From Streptomyces sp. NBC_01283 (lineage in GTDB: Bacteria > Actinomycetota > Actinomycetes > Streptomycetales > Streptomycetaceae), in NCBI RefSeq assembly GCF_041435335.1, contig NZ_CP108430.1, positions 9,334,001-9,398,000 of the forward strand: a stretch of 64,000 nucleotides of DNA, read 5' to 3'. Of the stretch, positions 54,201-64,000 are shown in pieces; the stretch's first letter is position 1; each line of letters starts with the position of its first letter. The notes beneath the pieces are model-generated. The model had not been told where the DNA came from. It saw only the letters and a program-made list of their open reading frames with translations, and did not search any database. Made by a program: the position numbers and the translations under genes.

Positions 54201-57200
54201 TTCGAGCTGCCCGGTGTGCGGGTCACGAGCGAGGGCACGGGCACCGGCACGTCCCGCTACGACGTGACACTGAGCCTGACCGAGAGGTTCCACGACCGCA
54301 CCGCGCCGGATGGCATACACATCGCCGTCGAGTACTCCACGGAGCTCTTCGACGCCTCGACGATCGAAATGGTGATCGCCCGCTGGGAACGGCTGCTCGC
54401 CGCCGCCGTCCTGGACCCCGCACAGCACATCGGCGGGGCGGGTGAACTCACCGCCGAGGAGCGCGGCACCCTGCTCGCGGGCGAGCAGCGCACCGGACAG
54501 GAGGTGGCAGCGGCCACCTTCCCGGACCTCTTCCGCGAACAGCTGCTGCGGGCCCCGCAGGCACCGGCGGTCGAGTTCGGCGGCCAGGTGTGGTCGTACC
54601 AGGAGCTGAATGAGCGGGCGAACCGCATTGCGCACTGGCTGATCGCGCGGGGCATCGGCGCCGAGCAGCCGGTCGGCGTCGCCATGCCGCGCAGCGCCGA
54701 CCAGGTCGCCGTGGTCCTGGGCATCTTCAAGGCGGGCGCGGTATTCCTGCCGGTCGATCCGGACTATCCGTCCGATCGCATCCGGTTCATGCTCGATGAC
54801 GCCGCTCCCGCCGTCCTGCTGGCCACGGCGGGCATCGCGACGGGGCTGCCGGCGTGCCCGGGCACCGATGTGGTGGCCGTCGACACCCCCGAAGTGGCCC
54901 AGGCCTGGCGGGACGGTCCGGTCACGGACCCGGACGTCGCCCTGGCCCCCGCGCATCCCGCGTACCTCATCTTCACCTCCGGCTCGACCGGACGGCCCAA
55001 GGGCGTCGTCGCCACCCACGCCGGTATCGCGGCCCTCAGCCGCACCACACAGGACCGCCTCGCGCTGAGCCCGGACTCCCGTGTCATCCAGGTCGCCGCG
55101 CCCAGCTTCGACGCCGCCTTCTGGGAGTACGTGCAGACCCTCACGACCGGCGCCACCCTGGTGGTCCCACGTGAACAGCGCCTCGTCGGCGAGGACTTGG
55201 CCCACAACCTGGCCGAACTCGACATCACCCACGTCATGCTGCCGCCCAGCGTGCTCGCCGCACTCCCGGCCGACGCGCCGCGCACGCTGACCGGACTGCG
55301 CACCGTCACCGTCGGTGGCGAGGCGTGCCCACCGGCGCTGGCCGCCGCCTGGTCGCCGGGACGCCGTTTCGTCAACGCCTACGGCCCCGCCGAGACCACC
55401 GTGTGCGGCGCGGTCAGCGCCCCACTGGGCACCGGCCGCATACCCATCGGCACCGCGGTGGACGGAAACCGGCTGCGGGTGCTCGACGACCGGCTCGCCC
55501 CGGTCGAACCGGGCGTCCCCGGCGAGCTGTACATCGCCGGACCCAGCCTGGCCCGGGGCTACCTGAACCGCCCGGATCTCACCGCCGAGCGCTTCGTCGC
55601 GGACCCGTTCGGCCCCGCTGGCACCCGCATGTACCGGACCGGGGACATCGTGCGCCGCAGTGCCGACGGGCAGCTCGACTATCTCGGCCGCAGCGACGAC
55701 CAGGTCAAGATCAACGGGCTGCGCATCGAGCCCGGCGAGATCACCGCAGCCATGGAACAGCACCCGGGCGTCGGACAGGCCGTGGCAACGTCCTACCGGG
55801 GCAAGGACGGTCGGCAGCGCCTGGTGGGCTATGCCGTGCCCGCCACGCCGGGGAGCCGCGGCCCGGACGCCGACGACCTGCGCGCCTTCCTGTCCCAGAG
55901 GCTGCCGGAGTTCATGGTGCCCTCGGTGTTCCTACTGCTGGACAGTCTGCCGCTGACGGCCAACGGCAAGCTCGACAAGGCCGCCCTGCCCGCGCCGCCG
56001 ACCACGACGGCGAGCAGCTACCGGGCTCCCGAGACCAAGGCGGAGAAGACGCTCGCCGCGATCTTCGCCGAGATCCTGGGGCAGGACCGGGTCGGCGTCG
56101 ACGACGACTTCTTCGTGGTCGGCGGCGACAGCATCCGCTCCATCCAGGTCGTCTCCCGAGCCCGCGAACAGGGCGTGGCGATCACGCCGCGGCTGATGTT
56201 CAAGCACCGGACCGTGGCCGCCCTCGCCGAGGCCGCCGAGGCCGCCGCGGCCGGCGGACGGCCCGGCACGGACCGCCGGGAGCCTGCCGGGGGAGGACTC
56301 GGCTGGATGCCGCTGCTTCCCGTGATGCGGCAGATAAACGAACACGTCGGAAACCACGACGGATTCACGATGTCGACGGTGCTGCAGCTGCCGACGGGCA
56401 TCGACGAGAGCGGACTGGTCGCGACCCTTGCCGCGGTCGTCGACCATCACGACATGCTGCGCTCCCGCCTGCGCACCCACGCCGGGGAGCAGGGCCTGGA
56501 CGCGGCCGCGCCCGGCACCGTCGACGTGGCGTCGCTCATCCGCCGCAGGCACTGCCCCGGCGACTGGAGCGACCCCGCCTGGCGGCAGGAGACCAAGGCC
56601 GAGGTCGCCGCCGCCGCCCGTGAACTGGACGCGGAAGCAGGCCGGATGGCCCGCTTCATCTGGTGCGACGCGGGCCCGGACACCGCCGGGCGGCTGATCG
56701 TCGTCCTGCACCACCTGGTGACCGACGGGGTTTCCTGGCACATCCTGCTGTCCGACCTCGCTCAGGCCTGGGACGCCGTGCGACAGGGCCGCTCGCCGCA
56801 GCCGGCCGCGGTGCCCACCCCCCTGCGCAGCTGGTCATACGGCCTGGTGCAGGCCGCCGCGGCACCCGATCGGGTCGCTGAACTCGACCTCTGGCGGGAC
56901 GTGCTGGACCGGCCCGAGCCGCCGCTCGGCGCCCGGCCACTGGACCCGGCCGTCGACGTCCGCGCGACCGTGGACACGGTGCGGGTCACACTGGACCACC
57001 AAACCACCGAAGCACTCCTGACCACCCTGCCCGCCGCCTTCCACAGCGGTGTCGACGACGGCCTGCTCACCGCACTCGCCCTGGCCCTGGCCGGGTGGTA
57101 CCGGACACGGGGCATCGACGAACGCTCGGTACTGATCCGCCTCGAAGGACACGGCCGTGAGGAGGGCGCGGTACCCGGCGCCGATCTCACCCGCACCATC

Positions 57201-60200
57201 GGCTGGTTCACCAGCATCTATCCCGTCCGCCTCGACGTCGGCGGCATCGACCTGCAGGACGCCGTCGCAGGTGGCCGCACCGCCGGGTACGCCGTGAAGA
57301 CGGTCAAGGAACAGCTCCACGCGATCCCGGACAAAGGCATCGGCTACGGCCTGCTGCGCCACCTCAACCCGAAGACCGCCGAGATCCTCAAGGGGTACGG
57401 CGACGGACAGGTCGCCTTCAACTACCTCGGCCGGCTCGGCCCGGTCGCTTCCGCACAGCAGGACAGCGACGCGGGCTGGACGATGGCCGACGACCTGGGC
57501 GACCTCGCGCCGCAGCCCAACGCACCGGCCCTGGCCGCGGTGGACATCACCGCCTTCTCCGCCGAGACCGCGCAGGGCCCGCAGCTGACCGCCGACTTCG
57601 CCTTCGCCACCGGACTGCTCACCCGGGAAGAAGCGCGAGAACTCGCAACCCTGTGGCGCACGGCCCTGGAAGGCCTGGCCCGGCATGCCACCGCTGCGGG
57701 GGCAGGCGGCCTGACGCCGTCGGACGTGCCGCTGGTCCGGGTACGCCAGCGGGACCTGGAAGTCTGGGAGGAGCGCTACCCGGACATGGTCGACGTATGG
57801 CCGCTGACCTCGCTGCAGTCCGGCCTGCTCTTCCAGAGCCAGCTGGACGGCGCCGAGTTCGACGCCTACCAGGTGCAGCTGGTCTTCCACCTGACCGGAC
57901 GGGTGGACCCGCAGCGGATGAGGGCGGCCGGCCAGGCTCTGCTCGACCGCTACGACAGCCTGCGCACCGCATTCGTGACCACAGCCGCCGGCGAATCCGT
58001 GCAGCTACTCCTCGACCGCGTCGAGCTCCCCTGGCACGCCATGGACTGGAGCGGCCTGCCCGAGCGGGAGCAGGAGGAGAGACTGCGGGACCTGCAGGAC
58101 CGGGACCGGGCCACGCCCTTCGACCCGGCCGACCCGCCCCTGCTGCGCCTGACCCTCGTACAGCGGGGGCCCGAGCGCCACGAGCTGGTGATGACCGTCC
58201 ATCACATCGTGTACGACGGCTGGTCGTCGCCGCTCGTGCTGCAGAGCCTGCTGCACTTGTACGCCACCTTCGGGGATGCCGGACGACTGAACCGGGTGCG
58301 CCCGTACCGGGACTTCCTCGACTGGCTGTCGCACCAGGACAAGGAGGAGGCGGCACAGGCGTGGCGGGCCGAGCTGGACGGCCTTGACGAGCCGACGCTG
58401 GTGGCTCCCCGGAGCCAGCAGCAAGAGGGAGGCGGCCACTGCAGGACGCCGGTCGAGCTGGACCGCGACACGGCGCGCCGCCTGTCACGGCGCGCCGCCG
58501 AACTCGGCATCACCCTCAACAGCCTGGTGCAGGGCGCCTGGGCACTGCTCATCGCAAGCCACACGGGCCGCCAGGACGTAGTGTTCGGCGCCACGGTCTC
58601 GGGGCGGCCGCCACAGGTGGCGGGCATGGACGAGATGGTGGGCCTGTTCATCAACACCCTCCCGGTCCGGGTGCGGACGACGGCCGGACAGAGCGCGGCC
58701 GACCTGCTGCTCGACCTCCAGGAGCGGCAGGCCGCGCTGATGGACCACCACTTCCTCGGCCTCGCCGAGATCCACCAGGCCGTCGACCTGCCCGTGCTCT
58801 TCGACTCGGTGGTGGTCTTCGAGTCCTACCCGGCCGGCGGGGACGACCTCGACGAGACGCTGAGCGCGGCCGGCATCGCGATCACCGGAATGGACTGGGA
58901 AGCGGCGGTGCACTACCCGCTCGCCCTGTTCGCCACCGCTGACCCGGATCTCCAACTGATGCTGGGCTACCGTGACCATGCCTTCGACACCGAGACCGTA
59001 CAGCGTCTGGCGCACCGCCTGACACGGATCCTCGGCGACCTCGCGGCGGACCCCGCCATCCCGGTGAGCGGGATCGATCCCATGGCACCGGCCGAGCGCG
59101 AGCTCGTGCTGACCGGGTTCAACGACACCGTCTCCGAGGTCCCCTGGGCCACCGTGGCCGCACTGTTCGAGCAGCGGGCCGCCCGACGTCCCGACGCGGA
59201 CGCCGTGCTGTGCGGTGACACCACCCTCACCTACCGGGAGCTCGACGAGCGGGCCGACCGGCTCGCACGGGTGCTGGCGGCGAGCGGTGTGGGCCAGGAG
59301 TCGCCGGTCGGGCTCGCCCTCCCGCGCTCGCCGGAGTACATCGTCGCCGTGCTGGCCATCGCGAAGGCGGGCGGCGTGTATCTGCCCCTCGACCCGGCCT
59401 ACCCGGCCGAGCGGATCGCCTTCATGCTGAGCGACGCCAAACCCGCTCTTCTGGTGACCGATACGCAGACCTCGGCCGGGCTGCCCGAGAGCGACTGCCC
59501 GCTCCTGGTCATCGACGGGCCCCAGGCCGCCCGGGAGATCGCGGCGGCGGAGCCGCTCGCTGCAGGCCCGGACGGGCATCCGGACCAGCTCTGCTACGTG
59601 GTGTACACCTCCGGCTCCACGGGCCGGCCCAAGGCGGTGGGCATCTCCCACCGGTCGCTGGCGGTTCTGTCGGCGGACCGCGGCTACGACGAGAGCCGCC
59701 TGGAGCGCGTTCTCATGCACCACACACAGGCGTTTGACACCTTCACCTACGAACTGTGGGCCGCCCTGCTCCGCGGCGGCGCAGTCGTCATCCTCCCGTC
59801 CGGCCGACTGGATCCGGCGGGCCTCACGCGGATGATCGTCGAACAGGGCGTCACCGGACTCATCATGCCGGCGGGCCAGTTCATGGCCTTCGCCGATGAG
59901 GCACCCGAGGCGTTCCGCGGCGCCCGTGAGGTGTGGACGGTCGGCGACGTGGTGACCCCGGCCGCCCTGGAGCGGGTGCTGTGCGCATGCGCCGACCTGA
60001 CCATCGTGAACGGGTACGGCCCGACCGAGACCACCGCGGCCACCACCATGCACGTCATCACCGGCAGGGACGACCTCGGCGAGGCCGTACCGATCGGGCG
60101 CCCGATGGACAACACCCGCCTGTATGTGCTGGACGCGGCGCTGCGACCGGCGCCGGTGGGGGTTGTCGGGGACCTGTACGTCGCCGGCGAACGGTTGGCC

Positions 60201-61619
60201 CGCGGATATCTGGACCGGTACGGCCTCACCGCGGAGCGCTTCGTGGCCTGCCCCTTCGGCGGGCCGGGCGAGCGGATGTACCGCACCGGCGACCTGGCAG
60301 CCTGGACGCCGGAGGGCCGCCTCCTGTTCCGGGGCCGCGTCGACAACCAGGTCAAGGTCCGGGGCTTCCGGATCGAACTCGGTGAGGTGGAGGCGGTGCT
60401 CGCCGACCATCCGCAGGTCGCGCAGGCCGTCGTGATCACCCGTGACCAGCCGGGCATCGGCAGGCACCTCGTCGCCTACGTCACCCCGGCCGAGGGGGAG
60501 CGGCCCGACCCGGACACCTTGCGGTCCTTCACCGGGCAGCGGCTACCGGAGCACATGGTGCCCTCTGCGGTCCTGGTCATGGAGAGTCTGCCGCTGGCCG
60601 TGACCGGGAAGGTCGACCGCAGGCTGCTGCCCGTACCCGAGTTCCTCAGCCACACCGCCTACCGGGCTCCCCGCAACGCCCAGGAGGAGCTGCTGGCAAG
60701 CGTGTTCGCGCAGATTCTCGGCGTGGAGCGGGTCGGCATCGACGACGACTTCTTCGCTCTCGGCGGCCACTCGCTCCTCGCCACCAGGCTCATCAGCCGG
60801 ATCCGCACGGTGCTGAGCGCGGAGGTCCCGATCCGCAGCGTGTTCCAGGCGCCGACCGTCGCCAAACTGGTCGAGCACCTGACCGGGGGCCTGCGGGACC
60901 CCGGCGACGGCGGCCCCTTCGACACGCTGCTGCCGCTGCGGACCGGCGGGAGCCGAACGCCCCTGTGGCTCCTCCACCCCGGATTCGGACTGTGCTGGTC
61001 CTACCTGGGGCTGGCCACCCAGGTGGGGGACCGCCCGGTGTACGGCATCCAGGCGCGCGGCTTCGACGGCGCACCGCTGCCGGCCGACTTCGCGGCCATG
61101 GTCACCGACTACACGGAACAGATCCTCGCCGTACAGCCGCACGGCCCGTACCAGCTGGCCGGGCACTCGCTGGGCGGCTCCCTGGCCCACGCCATCGGTG
61201 CCGAACTCCAGCGCCGCGGCTACGAAGTGGCCCTAGTGGCGCTCCTCGACGCCGTTCCGAGCAGCGGGTTCGCACAACTGGCGGAGGCCCACCTCACCCG
61301 GTCGGAGGCGCGCGACTTCCTGGACGACTACCTGCCGGGCACCGCCGATGACGACGACCGCCGCAACATCGTCGAGAACGGTGCCACGGTCATCGTCGAA
61401 CACTCCCGGATGGTCGCGGAATTCACCCAGCCCACCTACCGCGGCACCGTGCTGTTCTTCAGCGCGACACAGAGCCCCGAGGTGCGGCCCGCCCCCTGGG
61501 AGCCGCACGTCGACGGCGAGCTGCTCACCTTTGACATCGACGCCACGCACTTCGGACTGACCGAGCCGAAGCCCGCAGCCGAGATCTGCACCATCGTCAA
61601 CCGCTACCTCCGTGACTGA
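45291..61619 (+). CDS. Four-module NRPS: C-A-PCP-E / C-A-PCP / C-A-PCP-E / C-A-PCP-TE
   Basis: This is a 5442-residue synthetase. Approximate domains: C1 1-445 ([10 protein letters not shown]); A1 460-960; PCP1 Ser about 1010; E1 1060-1533; C2 1543-2000 ([10 protein letters not shown]); A2 2016-2506; PCP2 Ser about 2555; C3 2606-3050; A3 3076-3563; PCP3 Ser about 3611; E3 3666-4136; C4 4143-4600; A4 4620-5106; PCP4 Ser about 5160; TE 5216-5436 ([13 protein letters not shown]). A1 and A2 share the pocket D-V-F-S-V-A-A-Y-A-K, resembling piperazate codes I recall. A3 reads about D-A-W-M-T-G-A-V-C-K and A4 about D-T-Y-I-W-V-G-A-A-K, both unassigned. It should accept the dipeptide from the NRPS at 23306, add four residues and release the chain, probably by cyclisation. 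GTG 45291 has AGGAG 8 bases upstream. Confidence 0.96.
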   Translation: MIPLSFAQRRLWFIDRIEGPSAMYTVPFLIRLTGRVDTPALTAAVRDVVARHESLRTLIVESAEGVPAQQVVPAEEVRLDIGLIEIAPDELDEAVREASAVTLTPFEEIPVRAVLFRTGAEEHHLLLLIHHMACDGESIAPLVRDLSAAYTAQVEGRTPDWPELAVQYADYTLWQRELLGDENDPDGLLATQLDYWRDALEGMPPSTRLPMDRPRGPLPSRRGDVVEGTVDEELLARAEAAAKRTGSSVPMVFQAALAVLLHQLGAGEDIALGSTVAGRQDPDLADLVGFFANTWVLRTDLSGRPTFDQLLAQVRHKALTAYDNQDAPFERVVEALNPERSSAYHPLFQVMFTWSTGARLEFGLPGGVRARIAPLWTSMAKFDLEFSFFNEPGTPGLSICLEYATDHFDRATAQGFVARLVRIVGDLLDEPSRAVALADVLTDGEREWALRAIEGAAADTPELTAAALIERQAAATPHATAVVDGGQELSFAELDARAERLARELTARGIGPERLVGLALPRSASLIVGMLAIWKAGAAYLPIDPRYPGARLGHILSDAGPDLVLTDTAGAKVLPAADIPRLCVDEVDFNAAGPAAEPAVGLPAHAAYVMYTSGSTGTPKGVVITHRDVVNGVLRLADVVGIGAGTRVLAGTSVNFDVSVFEAVTTLARGGILEVVRDVLVIGERGGWSGGVISTVPSVFTELLDQAGGMIRAQTVVFAGEALPAALVKRTQDAIPGVRVINAYGQTESFYATAFTAGEAWTATAATAPIGVPLANMGAYVLGPGLQLLPPGVVGELYVAGNVARGYLGRARLTAERFMADPFGPAGARMYRTGDLARWGADGQLECVGRADEQVKVRGFRIEPGEVEAALTAHPAVAQALVTTCRHEGRDHLVGYAVPAAGREPGQSAVESLGDLDIDLTATVSPRDLRTFLSARLPEFMVPSVFVMLDRLPLAPNGKLDRKALPAPEFTGSTYRAPATPGEVILARVYADVVGLDRVGVDDDFFALGGDSIRSIQVVARARTQGIEVTPRQIFECRTVAELARVATSEGRTQPELEELPGGGVGFVPLPPVGHYLEELGGNADRFTMAMTVDLPTGMDRDGLVATLSAAFDRHDILRSRRIAGRAPGLEVTAPGTVDVQPLIHRVASEGTWDDAWRQRAQSELDAAASRLDSANAVMAQFVWFDTGTGTPGRLSILLHHLVVDGVSWRILLPDLAAAWRTIRDGDTPQLPPTATSVRRWTHALTEAATGERAAELGLWRRMVCGPDPILGARPFDPAVDTIATVERVRLDLPIETTRVLLTTLPAAYRGGVNDGLLTGLALAVAAWRGRRGLDEPSTLVRLEGHGREEDVVPGADLSRTMGWFTSMYPVRLDVSGIDLDQALAGGAATGAAVKAVKEQLLAVPDKGIGYGMLRHLNAETRADLERYGSGQIVFNYLGRYTGSANMPQDLHGLGFTQVEDTVTLTPPLDGDMSALATLAVNAHVVDTEQGPRLEASLDYPSGLLAETDVRELADLWRTALAGVARHAGQSDAGGLTPSDVPLVTVGQGELDRWQEQYRGMADVWPVTAMQDGLLFHAELAGAAVDVYQMQFTFHLTGEVEPHRMRAAGQALLDRYPNLRTAFVTDSAGDRVQIVRNGIELPWQELDLASLPQPQQEEQRRRFLAAEHSTHFDPARAPLVRFSLVKLAADRWDLVLTAHHVLFDGWSVPLLMLDLLRLYRSNGDASQLGRAPAYRDFLTWLSHQDRTATARAWERELEGVDEPTLLVPDAPAADGESVGVGQLDVPLTPQQSDRLSRRAGELGLTLNTLVQGAWGMLLSGLTGQRDVTFGATVSGRPPQVEGVSEMVGTFINTLAVRMDCAPGHSLRTLLTGLQERQSALLDHHHFGLLEMHQLTGVRTLFDTLVVYESYPIDSAALDDAYAAAGIRVSGLSPLSSTHYPLVVMASAEPHLAIALQYQHHLVPPEQAAVIARRLGRILVRLAEDPELPFSSMDLLDPAERERILVDVNRTAAETPDATIPDLFERQAAKTPDRSAVTCGGVTLTYAQLNARADRLASALAARGVGPETVVGLAMPRSADLVTAMLGIWKAGGAYLPIDPENPGSRVEHMLSVTRPQLLLTRSGTADALPGTDVATLLIDDVDLAADGPLTGQVKGLSPQHAAYVMFTSGSTGVPKAVVVSHANVVNGVTRLAERVGVDADTHMLAGASINFDVSVFEIVTTLVHGGRVEVAGNALVLAEREAMTANVISTVPSVFAALGGRIPALPDRATLVFAGEKLPTGLVRRIRQERPEVRIVNAYGQTESFYATTFGVPAEQPRWDSGSVPIGTPIGNLRTYVLGPALAPAPPGVTGELYVAGDIARGYAGRAALTAERFVADLYGPAGARMYRTGDLARWTADGQIEYVGRDDNQVKIRGVRVEPAEIESALATHPDVTQAVVIARSTAEEGDRQLVAYVVPATPHADGTDLAATLRGYLRERLPAHLVPAAVVALDSVPLTVNGKLDREALPAPHFAAAAAGSDPRTPQEELLCELFAEVLHVDRVGVDDDFFALGGHSIMAIKLVNRIRSVLRTEVELRTLFAAPTVAELVPHLDRSGAARAPLAPPATLPARLPLSFSQQRLWFLHKFEGRAATYNMPIVLRLSGDLNVRALEETVNDLVTRHEILRTVYRETDGRPYQHILGPQEARIALPVRPVADADKLAGAIVAVARHPFDIASEIPLKAALFGTGPDEFTLVLVIHHIAADGWSATPLAKDLATAYAARARGEAPQWAPLPLQYAHYALWQQELLGRDADPDSLFSRQCRYWSQQLAGLPETVTFPTDRPRPAELDRSGDLLEFALDATLHEGIVSLARATNTTPFMVLQATMAALFTQLGTGTDIALGSGIAGRIDQNLDDLIGLFVNVQVMRIDTSGDPTFVELLDRTRRTSLAAYTHQDIPFEALVEKLNPERSASINPLFQVALILQNTEDADFELPGVRVTSEGTGTGTSRYDVTLSLTERFHDRTAPDGIHIAVEYSTELFDASTIEMVIARWERLLAAAVLDPAQHIGGAGELTAEERGTLLAGEQRTGQEVAAATFPDLFREQLLRAPQAPAVEFGGQVWSYQELNERANRIAHWLIARGIGAEQPVGVAMPRSADQVAVVLGIFKAGAVFLPVDPDYPSDRIRFMLDDAAPAVLLATAGIATGLPACPGTDVVAVDTPEVAQAWRDGPVTDPDVALAPAHPAYLIFTSGSTGRPKGVVATHAGIAALSRTTQDRLALSPDSRVIQVAAPSFDAAFWEYVQTLTTGATLVVPREQRLVGEDLAHNLAELDITHVMLPPSVLAALPADAPRTLTGLRTVTVGGEACPPALAAAWSPGRRFVNAYGPAETTVCGAVSAPLGTGRIPIGTAVDGNRLRVLDDRLAPVEPGVPGELYIAGPSLARGYLNRPDLTAERFVADPFGPAGTRMYRTGDIVRRSADGQLDYLGRSDDQVKINGLRIEPGEITAAMEQHPGVGQAVATSYRGKDGRQRLVGYAVPATPGSRGPDADDLRAFLSQRLPEFMVPSVFLLLDSLPLTANGKLDKAALPAPPTTTASSYRAPETKAEKTLAAIFAEILGQDRVGVDDDFFVVGGDSIRSIQVVSRAREQGVAITPRLMFKHRTVAALAEAAEAAAAGGRPGTDRREPAGGGLGWMPLLPVMRQINEHVGNHDGFTMSTVLQLPTGIDESGLVATLAAVVDHHDMLRSRLRTHAGEQGLDAAAPGTVDVASLIRRRHCPGDWSDPAWRQETKAEVAAAARELDAEAGRMARFIWCDAGPDTAGRLIVVLHHLVTDGVSWHILLSDLAQAWDAVRQGRSPQPAAVPTPLRSWSYGLVQAAAAPDRVAELDLWRDVLDRPEPPLGARPLDPAVDVRATVDTVRVTLDHQTTEALLTTLPAAFHSGVDDGLLTALALALAGWYRTRGIDERSVLIRLEGHGREEGAVPGADLTRTIGWFTSIYPVRLDVGGIDLQDAVAGGRTAGYAVKTVKEQLHAIPDKGIGYGLLRHLNPKTAEILKGYGDGQVAFNYLGRLGPVASAQQDSDAGWTMADDLGDLAPQPNAPALAAVDITAFSAETAQGPQLTADFAFATGLLTREEARELATLWRTALEGLARHATAAGAGGLTPSDVPLVRVRQRDLEVWEERYPDMVDVWPLTSLQSGLLFQSQLDGAEFDAYQVQLVFHLTGRVDPQRMRAAGQALLDRYDSLRTAFVTTAAGESVQLLLDRVELPWHAMDWSGLPEREQEERLRDLQDRDRATPFDPADPPLLRLTLVQRGPERHELVMTVHHIVYDGWSSPLVLQSLLHLYATFGDAGRLNRVRPYRDFLDWLSHQDKEEAAQAWRAELDGLDEPTLVAPRSQQQEGGGHCRTPVELDRDTARRLSRRAAELGITLNSLVQGAWALLIASHTGRQDVVFGATVSGRPPQVAGMDEMVGLFINTLPVRVRTTAGQSAADLLLDLQERQAALMDHHFLGLAEIHQAVDLPVLFDSVVVFESYPAGGDDLDETLSAAGIAITGMDWEAAVHYPLALFATADPDLQLMLGYRDHAFDTETVQRLAHRLTRILGDLAADPAIPVSGIDPMAPAERELVLTGFNDTVSEVPWATVAALFEQRAARRPDADAVLCGDTTLTYRELDERADRLARVLAASGVGQESPVGLALPRSPEYIVAVLAIAKAGGVYLPLDPAYPAERIAFMLSDAKPALLVTDTQTSAGLPESDCPLLVIDGPQAAREIAAAEPLAAGPDGHPDQLCYVVYTSGSTGRPKAVGISHRSLAVLSADRGYDESRLERVLMHHTQAFDTFTYELWAALLRGGAVVILPSGRLDPAGLTRMIVEQGVTGLIMPAGQFMAFADEAPEAFRGAREVWTVGDVVTPAALERVLCACADLTIVNGYGPTETTAATTMHVITGRDDLGEAVPIGRPMDNTRLYVLDAALRPAPVGVVGDLYVAGERLARGYLDRYGLTAERFVACPFGGPGERMYRTGDLAAWTPEGRLLFRGRVDNQVKVRGFRIELGEVEAVLADHPQVAQAVVITRDQPGIGRHLVAYVTPAEGERPDPDTLRSFTGQRLPEHMVPSAVLVMESLPLAVTGKVDRRLLPVPEFLSHTAYRAPRNAQEELLASVFAQILGVERVGIDDDFFALGGHSLLATRLISRIRTVLSAEVPIRSVFQAPTVAKLVEHLTGGLRDPGDGGPFDTLLPLRTGGSRTPLWLLHPGFGLCWSYLGLATQVGDRPVYGIQARGFDGAPLPADFAAMVTDYTEQILAVQPHGPYQLAGHSLGGSLAHAIGAELQRRGYEVALVALLDAVPSSGFAQLAEAHLTRSEARDFLDDYLPGTADDDDRRNIVENGATVIVEHSRMVAEFTQPTYRGTVLFFSATQSPEVRPAPWEPHVDGELLTFDIDATHFGLTEPKPAAEICTIVNRYLRD

Positions 61620-61628
61620 GGAGACCGC

Positions 61629-61841
61629 GTGACCACGAACCCCTTCGACGACGAGAACGGCACGTTCTACGTCCTGGTGAACGACGAGGAACAGCACTCC
61701 CTATGGCCCTCCTTCGCACACATCCCGGACGGCTGGCGGATCGCCTTCGGTCCGGAGGACCGGCCGAAGTGCCTTGCCCACATAGAGGAGAACTGGACCG
61801 ATCTGCGGCCCAGGAGCCTGCGCCTCGCCATGGGCGAGTAG
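61629..61841 (+). CDS. MbtH-like NRPS accessory protein
   Basis: This 70-residue MbtH-family protein binds and stabilises A domains and is required by many of them. It shows the invariant pattern [20 protein letters not shown], then [13 protein letters not shown] and [12 protein letters not shown], with the conserved Trp residues present. The GTG start lies 9 bp after the NRPS stop, and the GAGGAG ribosome-binding site overlaps that stop, so it is coupled to the NRPS. It likely serves both NRPS proteins, as it is the only MbtH gene seen. Confidence 0.96.
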   Translation: MTTNPFDDENGTFYVLVNDEEQHSLWPSFAHIPDGWRIAFGPEDRPKCLAHIEENWTDLRPRSLRLAMGE

Positions 61842-61893
61842 CACCTGCGCCCGTACCAGCGCCCGTACAGAACGAGAAACAGGAGGGATGGAG

Positions 61894-63105
61894 ATGACAC
61901 AGCTCGCCGACCGCTGGGGAGTGAACCCCGCGTTCTTCTGGATGTGGGGTCACCGACCGGAGCAGCCCGTCAAGGTGGACGAGAGCGGGGTGTTCCATGT
62001 CTACGGTCACGCCGAGATCCTGGAGGTCTACGGCGACCCGCAGGTGTACTCGTCCAATGTGGAAGCCCTGCTGTTCGGGGCGCCCGAGGGCGAGACCCTC
62101 AGCGAGGGCGCGCTGAGCGCGGCCGACCCGCCCAAGCACACGAAGCTCCGCAAGATTGTCAGCCGTGCGTTCACCCCAAAGCTGGTGGCCGATCTCGAAC
62201 CGCGGATCGCTGAGGTCACTGGTCAGCTCCTGGACGAGGCGGCGGGCCAGGGGCGCCTGGAACTGGTCGGGGACCTGGCGTATCCGATGCCGGTGATGGT
62301 GATAGCCGACATGCTCGGCGTGCCGCGCAGCGACCGCGACCTTTTCAAGCAGTGGGTGGACACCATCCTCACCGCCGCCGGCGAAGTGAACGTGGAAGAC
62401 GCGGTCAAGGACGGCGCGGGCACGCAGCGCGAGGACGAGGACGTCGCGGCCGCCATGGGGCAAGTGCCCGAACTGATGGAGTACTTGCGCACGCATGCGG
62501 CCGAACGGCGCGCCAAGCCGCGCGAGGATCTGCTGACCAAGCTGGTCCAGGCGGAGGTCGACGGCGAGCGCCTGACTGACAACCAGGTGGTGAACTTCTC
62601 CAGGGAACTCCTCGTCGCAGGACACCTCACCACCAGCGCGACGATCGCCAACATGCTGCTGTGCCTGGATGCCCACCCGGAGCAGTTCGCCCGGCTGCGG
62701 GCGAACCCGGACCTCATCCCGGGGGCCGCCGAGGAAACCCTGCGGTTCCTCGGTCCGCTCGCGGCCTCCGCCCGCGCGACGGCCGAAGACACCGAGCTGG
62801 CCGGCGTCAAGATACCGAAGAAGAGCTTCGTCCGGCTCTGGCTCGGCGCCGGCAGCCGGGACGAGCGGGTGTTCGACCGGCCCGACGAGTTCGATCCCGG
62901 TCGCGACCCCAATCCGCACCTGGGATTCGGCCGCGGAATCCACTTCTGCATCGGCGCGCCACTCGCCCGCCTCGAGACCAGCATCTGCTTGCGGATGCTC
63001 CTGGACCGGTATCCCGGATTGCGGGCGGCCCCGGACGAGCGGCCGGAATTCTTGCCGCTGGATGACCTGCTGGCAGTGTCGAAACTCGAGATGCTCACCG
63101 CTTAG
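61894..63105 (+). CDS. Cytochrome P450 (tailoring), with AGHLTT I-helix
   Basis: This is a P450 of about 403 residues. It has the ExxR element in ETLRFLGPLA, heme ligand FGRGIHFCIGAPLARLE (Cys near residue 350) and I-helix ELLVAGHLTTSATI. The usual acid of the AGxD/ET motif is Leu here, while the Thr is kept. I recall a hydrophobic residue at this place in some macrolide P450s. ATG 61894 suits GGAGG at 61882-61886; ATG 61888 would sit directly on it. It follows MbtH on the same transcript and precedes a glycosyltransferase, which fits a hydroxylation that creates a sugar-attachment site or a modification of the peptide or polyene. The substrate is not predictable. Confidence 0.9.
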   Translation: MTQLADRWGVNPAFFWMWGHRPEQPVKVDESGVFHVYGHAEILEVYGDPQVYSSNVEALLFGAPEGETLSEGALSAADPPKHTKLRKIVSRAFTPKLVADLEPRIAEVTGQLLDEAAGQGRLELVGDLAYPMPVMVIADMLGVPRSDRDLFKQWVDTILTAAGEVNVEDAVKDGAGTQREDEDVAAAMGQVPELMEYLRTHAAERRAKPREDLLTKLVQAEVDGERLTDNQVVNFSRELLVAGHLTTSATIANMLLCLDAHPEQFARLRANPDLIPGAAEETLRFLGPLAASARATAEDTELAGVKIPKKSFVRLWLGAGSRDERVFDRPDEFDPGRDPNPHLGFGRGIHFCIGAPLARLETSICLRMLLDRYPGLRAAPDERPEFLPLDDLLAVSKLEMLTA

Positions 63106-63164
63106 GCCGTTGCTGGAACAGCCTGCGAACCGTGGATGAGTTCGCTTCGAAGGAGGAAAGCGCC

Positions 63165-64000
63165 ATGCGCGTCCTGTTCGTAGTCTTTCCCTGGCGAACC
63201 CACCTGCAGCACATGGTGCCGCTGGCCTGGGCACTGCAGTCGGCAGGCCACGAGGTCCGGGTCGCGAGCGGCCCGGAGCTGACGGACGCCGTCACCGCCT
63301 CGGGTCTGCCGGCCGTACCTGTAGGTCCCGAAGAACCCGTTTTCGGGAGGGTCGAACGCGAGCAGGGGGAGGTGTACCAGAAGCTCGTCGAAGCCCACGG
63401 CGAGCAGAACGACATCCTCGTCGACGTGTGCGAGGACCGCGAAGAGATCCTCACCTGGGAGCGCCTGCGGTGGGGGAGCCGGTTCCTGGCCGCCACCTCC
63501 CGGGCCTCCAATGATGCGATGGTCGAGGAGCTGGTGGAGTACTGCCGCTGGTGGCAGCCGGACCTGGTGCTCTGGGACTGGCTGAGCCACGCGGGCGCGA
63601 TCGCGGCCACGGCGGTCGGAGTGCCGCACGGGCGCATGCGCACCGAGTTGGCCGTCGAGGACCGCGCCCGCCGGCATTTTCTGCGGGTGCGTCAGGAGCA
63701 GGCGCCCGAGGACCGCGAGGACCCGTTGGGGGACTGGCTGGGGGAGTGGGCGCAGAAGTTCGGTGCCGAGTTCTCCGAGGAGATGGTGACCGGGCAGTTC
63801 GCGATCGAGCAGATGGTCGGCTCGATGCGGCTGGAGTCGCCGTCGCCGCATCTTCCGCTGCGCTATGTCCCCTACAACGGGCCGTCGGTGGTGCCGCATT
63901 GGGCCCGACGCGACCCGGCCAAGCGGCGCGTCCTGGCCACCTTCGGACTCAGCCTGGCAACGGACCCGGCGACGGCCGCGTCCTCCTTGGAGCAGCTGCA
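63165..64000 (+). CDS. Glycosyltransferase GT1, EryCIII/DesVII-like (copy 3, cut by window edge)
   Basis: The first 278 residues or so of a third GT-B enzyme; the donor-binding C-terminus lies outside. ATG 63165 has AAGGAGGAA upstream and begins MRVLFVVFPWRTHLQHMVPL. It is a recent mosaic copy of the gene at 42311: identical over blocks such as 63669-63932 (264 nt), and over the segment covering DAMVEELVEYCRWWQPDLVL, but clearly different at residues about 55-110 and at the short stretch RTELAVEDRA. The differing parts belong to the acceptor-binding half. It continues the NRPS-MbtH-P450 transcription unit with a 59-bp gap. Confidence 0.92.
   Translation, partial: MRVLFVVFPWRTHLQHMVPLAWALQSAGHEVRVASGPELTDAVTASGLPAVPVGPEEPVFGRVEREQGEVYQKLVEAHGEQNDILVDVCEDREEILTWERLRWGSRFLAATSRASNDAMVEELVEYCRWWQPDLVLWDWLSHAGAIAATAVGVPHGRMRTELAVEDRARRHFLRVRQEQAPEDREDPLGDWLGEWAQKFGAEFSEEMVTGQFAIEQMVGSMRLESPSPHLPLRYVPYNGPSVVPHWARRDPAKRRVLATFGLSLATDPATAASSLEQL

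Noticed and set aside
51759..55763. A 1334-residue minus-strand frame opposite the large NRPS
   Set aside because: Same shadow effect; no recognisable protein features.

Overview
The window is very GC-rich actinomycete DNA and almost certainly comes from Streptomyces or a close relative. The support is strong third-position GC bias, GTG and TTG starts, TTA (bldA-type) leucine codons in regulators, a GerW/YtfJ sporulation protein, a DUF1707 protein and Streptomyces telomere-associated (Tap) relics. It holds most of a large hybrid biosynthetic gene cluster, roughly 10.6 kb to the right edge, which continues past position 64000. To its left lie a small metabolic operon and the remains of a linear-replicon-type element.

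Layout. 1-3740: a truncated class III aminotransferase diverges from a 2-oxoglutarate dioxygenase / FMN alpha-hydroxyacid oxidase / EamA exporter operon, with two matching operator-like sites between them. 3778-4257: an F420-type oxidoreductase. 4485-7581: a decayed tap fragment, tandem 18-bp iteron-like repeats, a tightly overlapping four-gene operon around a small Tap-like protein, and an initiator tRNA. 7823-10563: an arginine-deiminase/DDAH-like enzyme, GerW, and a metallophosphoesterase pseudogene. 10674-19678: a type II PKS block (KR, two ACPs, an unequal dehydratase pair, KS, short chain-length factor), an MIO-type Phe aminomutase/ammonia-lyase, an amino-acid-like AMP ligase and a glycosyltransferase. 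19887-32849: NDP-hexose 2,3-dehydratase, a YidB-like protein, a P450, a two-module NRPS, a DUF1707 protein and an SDR likely to reduce a sugar. 32931-35915: a DrrAB-type exporter and a type II thioesterase. About 36.2-40.1 kb: a graveyard of IS5-, ISKra4- and ISL3-like relics and a dead DHFR-like gene around an intact LmbU-family regulator. 40115-44621: dTDP-sugar genes rfbB and rfbA, a second glycosyltransferase and a SARP regulator. 45291-64000: a four-module 5442-residue NRPS with terminal thioesterase, MbtH, a second P450 and a third glycosyltransferase that runs off the edge.

Inferred pathway. A phenylalanine-derived starter (cinnamate or beta-phenylalanine) is activated by the ligase, loaded on an ACP and extended to a reduced polyene by the type II PKS. 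The two NRPS proteins supply six modules: X1-(E), Thr with an embedded FkbM-type methyltransferase, two adjacent positions with piperazate-like specificity codes (the first with an E domain), X5-(E), and X6-TE. P450s would hydroxylate, three EryCIII/DesVII-like glycosyltransferases would add 2-deoxy-type sugars, and DrrAB would export the product. Piperazate biosynthesis genes and later deoxysugar genes are not in the window and should lie to the right if the inference holds. I cannot name a known product for this combination. Two regulators (LmbU-type and SARP) each carry an early TTA codon, which suggests bldA control. All family assignments rest on reading motifs by eye; no database search was run.
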